Under the pieces are notes generated by a model. It was not told the DNA's origin, searched no databases, and was given only the letters and a program-made list of their open reading frames with translations. A program made the translations under genes and the position numbers. This document shows positions 60,493 through 64,000 of a DNA stretch of 64,000 nucleotides, in pieces. Each line of letters begins with the position of its first letter. Position 1 is the stretch's first letter. Source of the stretch: Kalaharituber pfeilii (Eukaryota > Ascomycota > Pezizomycetes > Pezizales > Pezizaceae); assembly GCA_015179045.1 (NCBI GenBank), contig WHUZ01000001.1, positions 2,666,001 through 2,730,000 of the forward strand. Reading direction: 5' to 3'.

Positions 60493-62862
60493 ATGGACCC
60501 AGTATCGCAAAAGCTCACATCCATCCTCTCAGCTTCCTACTCTGACGCTGACATCAGGGATGCGCTCTCGGTGCTCGACTCTCGCCTGTCGCAGAACACC
60601 CCCGATTCGCGAAGACAGTTGCGGATAGACGTCCAGGCCGATGTCATTCAAACCAATGCTTCTATCATCCATGAGTTCACCAAAATCGCAGAGGTATGTT
60701 CTTCAATAGCAAATGCCTTCTGACATGCCTGTACTGAGCGACCTCCCTGATCTTATTTTTTTGTCGAAAGGAAGCTGAGATAATCCCTCATCCTTCACCG
60801 CCCTTTGGCCGATATCGCAGCAATTGAAACAGATCGGCTCGGCCCTCAATGTCATGAACAAGGCCTGTCAGGATATGCGCCAGCATATTTCCGCTGCGTC
60901 TAGTGAAACTGCACCTATCCTGGAGGAAGCAAATACCCTTATGACACAAAAGCAGCAGGTAGAGACTAAGGAGCAACTTCTCAGTGCCTTCACAGAACAT
61001 TTTGTGGTTTCTGATGAAGACATCTACATCTTAACCAGCTCTGCAGAGCTCGTGGATGACAGATTCTTCCAGATTCTCGGCCGCGTAAAAGCCATTCACG
61101 AGGACTGTCAAGTTCTTCTGGCCAATGAGAACCAACGAGCGGGGTAAGCATCCCGCAACATTTTGCACAGCTCCGGCACTCTGACCGTAAAACAGTCTAG
61201 AGATTATGGAGCAGATGACGAAACATCTTCACGCTGCATTCCAGAAATTATATCGGTGGATTCAACGAGAATTCAAGCATCTGTCGCTTGAAAACCACCA
61301 GGTTAATGCAGGGATCAGGAGAGCTCTTAGAGTACTTGCAGAGCGTCCGACACTGTTCCAAAGCTGTCTGGATTTCTTTTCCGAAGCTCGACGAAAAATT
61401 CTTCTCCAGTCTTTCTTCGATGCTCTTACAGGGTCTGAACAAGAAATCGCCAGTGGAGTCGCGAAACCAATTGAGCTATACGCTCATGATCCACTTCGCT
61501 ATATAGGGGATATGCTAGCTTGGTTACATTCAGCAACTGTCAGTGAACAAGAAGCCCTTGAGGTTTTGTTCATATCAGGCGAAGAATCTAGCATCGCTAA
61601 AAGCATCGAAACTGGCCTCGCAAGCGAGCCATGGGAGGAGGGGTTTAATGCAAAGGAAAGCTTAATGATGCTGGTAGATAAAAATCTGGAATCCGTCTGC
61701 AAACCTCTCAAGGTAGAATTTGATAAAGCGCTACGTTGTCAGTACGGGAAGGCTAAGAGAGTTCTTCTTACAGTCCCGGGTTGAACAAGTGATTGCCAGC
61801 CACGACGACAGTACATTGGCCTTTAGAATATCTAATCTCATCAACTTCTACCGCCTGACGTTTGAGAAGATACTGGGGAAAGAGTCCAACTTGCTAGAGA
61901 TGATGAGAAAGTTCGTGATTCCCTTGTGATACTTTTAAGCTGACTAGCTGATCTTTGCCTCAGTATGGAGCAATTTGCTCTTCGTCAATTCCAGAATAAC
62001 CTACAAGATCATGTCAGACAAGTGCAAGCAGACCTACCCCAAGTCCCTCAGGATTTATCCCCACCTGAATTTCTCCAGGATGCTCTCAAGGAGCTACGAT
62101 TGCTTATGCTGTCCTATGATTCTTCCTTGACACCTCCCGCAGAGAAGGAAGCAGAGTTCATGGCCATATTGGTAGAAGCTCTTGATCCCTATCTGAAAGG
62201 ATGTGAATCGTTATCTAATGACCTTCGACCGCCTCTCTCACATATCTTTATGACAAACTGTCTGCTTGCTTCCAAGGTAAAAAGCACACACAATTTTCCG
62301 ATATGGATGTGTTGTACATGAAACTAATATTGACTGTTGCTGATGCGTTCCGCATATTGGATAGGCCACGCTCGAGCAATTTTCATTCACCAAAGCGAGA
62401 ATAGCTTCACTTGATAACTCTCTCGAGAAGCACATAACCGCCCTTGTAGCACATATACATATATATACTCTAGAGTCATCAGGATTACAGCCGCTTTTGC
62501 AAGCCTTGGCTGAATGGGATCGGAAGGCCCGCAACCCACATCCATTTTCCCATATTCTTGATATGCTAACTTGCATGTAGTCTGCGCCACTTTCACAAAT
62601 CCCGGAATTCTCGCCACATTCATTGTCCCAGATCTCACAAAAGCTTGACCACTTCCTACCGTCAGCGCTTATGGATGCTCAAAACCAACTTCAGAAACTA
62701 CTTTCTCCGAAAACTGTCTCAACAATTATTCAGCAAGCTTCTGATGCCTTCATCAACGAGTTTGCTACAGTAGAGCAAGTGCTTGTAGGCGACGATGGCA
62801 TTGAATTTGCTCGGGCTATATGGCCAAGGACAACCGAGGAGGTCAAGGTGTTATTAAGCTAA
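60493..62862 (+). CDS. COG6: Conserved oligomeric Golgi complex subunit 6
   Basis: Seven exons (60493-60693, 60821-61143, 61196-61712, 61774-61910, 61964-62276, 62365-62508, 62581-62862) give 638 residues. The N-terminal coiled coil includes [20 protein letters not shown]. Conserved parts are [72 protein letters not shown] and EQEALEVLF. The C-terminus reads [20 protein letters not shown] and [11 protein letters not shown]. Cog6 belongs to lobe B of the COG tether for retrograde vesicles in the Golgi. Without a sixth intron, a TAG at 62578-62580 would end the protein early. A GC-AG intron 62509-62580, with a perfect GCTAAC branch point, restores [17 protein letters not shown]. The donor there (GCTGAA) is poor and should be tested. 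The intron at 61911-61963 (GTTCGT donor) is also approximate. Confidence 0.9.
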
Positions 62863-63389
62863 TGTACTTTTGTGAATTTGAGCATAAATTTGAATCTCGT
62901 GCACAGCCACATTTGGTCGCATGCTTCCTAGCCATACGAACAGCAAAATCTTCGCTTTATGAAAAGGTCAAGCGCAACGCATAATTCACATCTCGGCCTG
63001 AGAACGAGAAAAGCATGAACTATAGAAATAGAAGTTGAGAGAATTTCATGAGGCACCTGAGCCACCACTCGCACTGCTCTCCATACCGCCGCTCCACTTT
63101 TTTTTTTTTTTGTTTTCGAGCAGTGGTTTCTATACAATATTGGTGGTAATACTCGTATATGGACGTATAATAGCTGTTTGTGGTAATGCTGTTGACTTTT
63201 TATGTCCTTGGTAGTACTACATCTCCCATACTCTGTAGTACTTGTACATGGCCATATTGCCTATTGGCAATGATGGTTTCAGAACAAGCAAGGATGGCTG
63301 CAAGCAAGGATGGCTATCAGGGTTATTTGCATTTTTCATCAGCATACTATTACCCTGATCTTCTATATATTTTTCTTATTGTTGTAATG
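62863..63389. other. intergenic stretch
   Basis: COG6 3' UTR and flanking DNA, with a T-run at 63100-63111. Towards 63180 a frame opens that runs into the Helitron helicase relic. Confidence 0.45.
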
Positions 63390-63617
63390 GGGTACACATC
63401 TGCGTACAGGATGCTCACCAGTGTCCAGCTGTGCTTTGCACTGACTGTCAATAGAGGTCAAGGCCAGGCATTACAGGTTGCTGGGGTAGACTTAAGGATG
63501 TCTGCATTTACACATGGGCAATTGTACGTTGCACTGTCATGTGTAACAGGTGTCAATAATATGGCAGTTTTATGGTCAGAAAATGGTCCAGACACTACAG
63601 AAAACTTGTCTATCTGA
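63390..63617 (+). pseudogene. Helitron/PIF1-like helicase C-terminal fragment
   Basis: The frame reads VQLCFALTVNRGQGQALQVA, then GVDLRMSAFTHGQLYVALSC and VTGVNNMAVL. These are the last conserved motifs of the PIF1-like helicase in Helitron rolling-circle transposons (A-x-T-x-N-x-x-Q-G-Q and H-G-Q-x-Y-V-A-L-S). The expected Arg after ALS is Cys here, and the Lys before the Q of the N-K-S/G-Q motif is Arg. The frame is open upstream to about 63180 but shows no earlier helicase motif. It is best read as a 5'-degenerate remnant. Confidence 0.55.
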
Positions 63618-63639
63618 AGTCCTATTAACTCTGTGATAA

Positions 63640-63730
63640 AAATCAGCATAAACCGCATATAGACTGCATAGACCACATAGACTGCATAGACAGAGACCGC
63701 ATAGACCGACCACATAGACCGAGAGGTGAT
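63640..63730 (+). repeat. minisatellite of catagac-type units
   Basis: About nine short units (catagaccac, catagactg, catagacag, catagaccg) follow one another just after the helicase fragment. The units are degenerate and too short and irregular for any CRISPR-like array. Confidence 0.7.
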
Positions 63731-63788
63731 AAATCATATGTGAAAATAGCATAAAACCACATGTAGATAGAGTAGTCATAAATTAAGG

Positions 63789-63811
63789 AAAAAAAAAAAA
63801 AAAAAAAAAAA
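63789..63811 (+). repeat. poly-A tract (about 23 A)
   Basis: A run of about 23 A follows aattaagg. The flanking sequence (cataaaaccacatg.agatag and catacaaccgcatgtacatag) is partly duplicated on both sides of the run. Confidence 0.8.
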
Positions 63812-63893
63812 GGAAAATGGCATACAACCGCATGTACATAGTCATAAATTCTAAATTAAAAAAAAATCATATTTGAAAAGTAAAACAACTTAC

Positions 63894-63955
63894 GCCGGTT
63901 TCGCAACAGGGATCCTCAGCTACCGAAGAAGCCTACCAAATATGTTTTGCGAAAC
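63894..63955. repeat. inverted repeat cggtttcgcaa / ttgcgaaaccg
   Basis: Two perfect 11-base arms enclose about 40 bases. The position downstream of the Helitron helicase fragment suggests an element end, but no CTRR terminus with an adjacent short hairpin was found. Confidence 0.5.
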
Positions 63956-64000
63956 CGGGGAACTACAGACCACCCTTAGTTAGGTGCCGGACAACCCTCT

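Noticed and set aside
63640..63730. CRISPR-like array
   Set aside because: The units are contiguous, about 10 bases, degenerate and lie in a eukaryotic genome; this is a minisatellite.

Overview
The window is nuclear DNA of a filamentous ascomycete (Pezizomycotina). The evidence is intron-rich genes (mostly 45-90 nt introns with CTRAY branch points), fungal family architectures (GWT1, IES1, MDM31, an SPX-RING ubiquitin ligase, a DHA1-type MFS transporter) and gene-poor stretches full of decayed transposons. I cannot name the species. An early-diverging, repeat-rich class such as Pezizomycetes is only an inference.

Layout. 1-11.1 kb: the 3' end of SPC25 (kinetochore), IES1 (INO80 complex) and a ten-exon gene that I read as a Red1/SYCP2-type meiotic axis protein, all on +. 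11.7-13.5 kb: GWT1 (GPI-anchor acylation) on -. 15.9-18.0 kb: an SPX-RING E3 ligase on +, ending in a possible CaaX box. 19.6-20.1 kb: a tRNA-related SINE-like copy and a Helitron/PIF1 helicase scrap. 21.2-24.3 kb: an EST1/SMG7-family gene carrying a frameshift and an in-frame stop. 25.3-26.4 kb: a 5'-truncated adenosine kinase pseudogene on -, interrupted by a MITE-like insertion. 26.8-27.4 kb: ATP14 on -. 29.1-32.9 kb: TFIIB (SUA7) and RRP7 on +. 33.6-39.8 kb: SEC6 on -, mitochondrial uL30m on +, and PNKP (Pnk1-like) on -. 39.8-46.4 kb: a transposon cluster, with a 3.0-kb TA-flanked pogo-like element that contains a nested repeat and lies directly beside a 0.2-kb relative. 46.4-48.3 kb: an MFS transporter on +. 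48.3-53.1 kb: repeats, including a second SINE-like copy and a MITE. 53.1-55.7 kb: MDM31/32 on -, with an apparent one-base deletion. 57.0 kb: a third SINE-like copy. 59.1-59.8 kb: UBC13 on -. 60.5-62.9 kb: COG6 on +. 63.2-64.0 kb: a Helitron helicase C-terminus followed by minisatellite DNA.

The genes are unrelated housekeeping functions rather than a pathway cluster. SEC6 and COG6 serve membrane tethering, ATP14, uL30m and MDM31 serve mitochondria, PNKP and UBC13 serve DNA repair, and SPC25, the axis protein and the EST1-like gene concern chromosomes. The most interesting material is the axis-protein candidate, the SINE-like family with three copies, the pogo-like pair, the lesions in EST1-like and MDM31, and the many 5' splice sites with a pyrimidine at +3 or GC in place of GT. 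Exon coordinates were worked out by hand from splice consensus, reading phase and family conservation, and have not been checked against transcripts.
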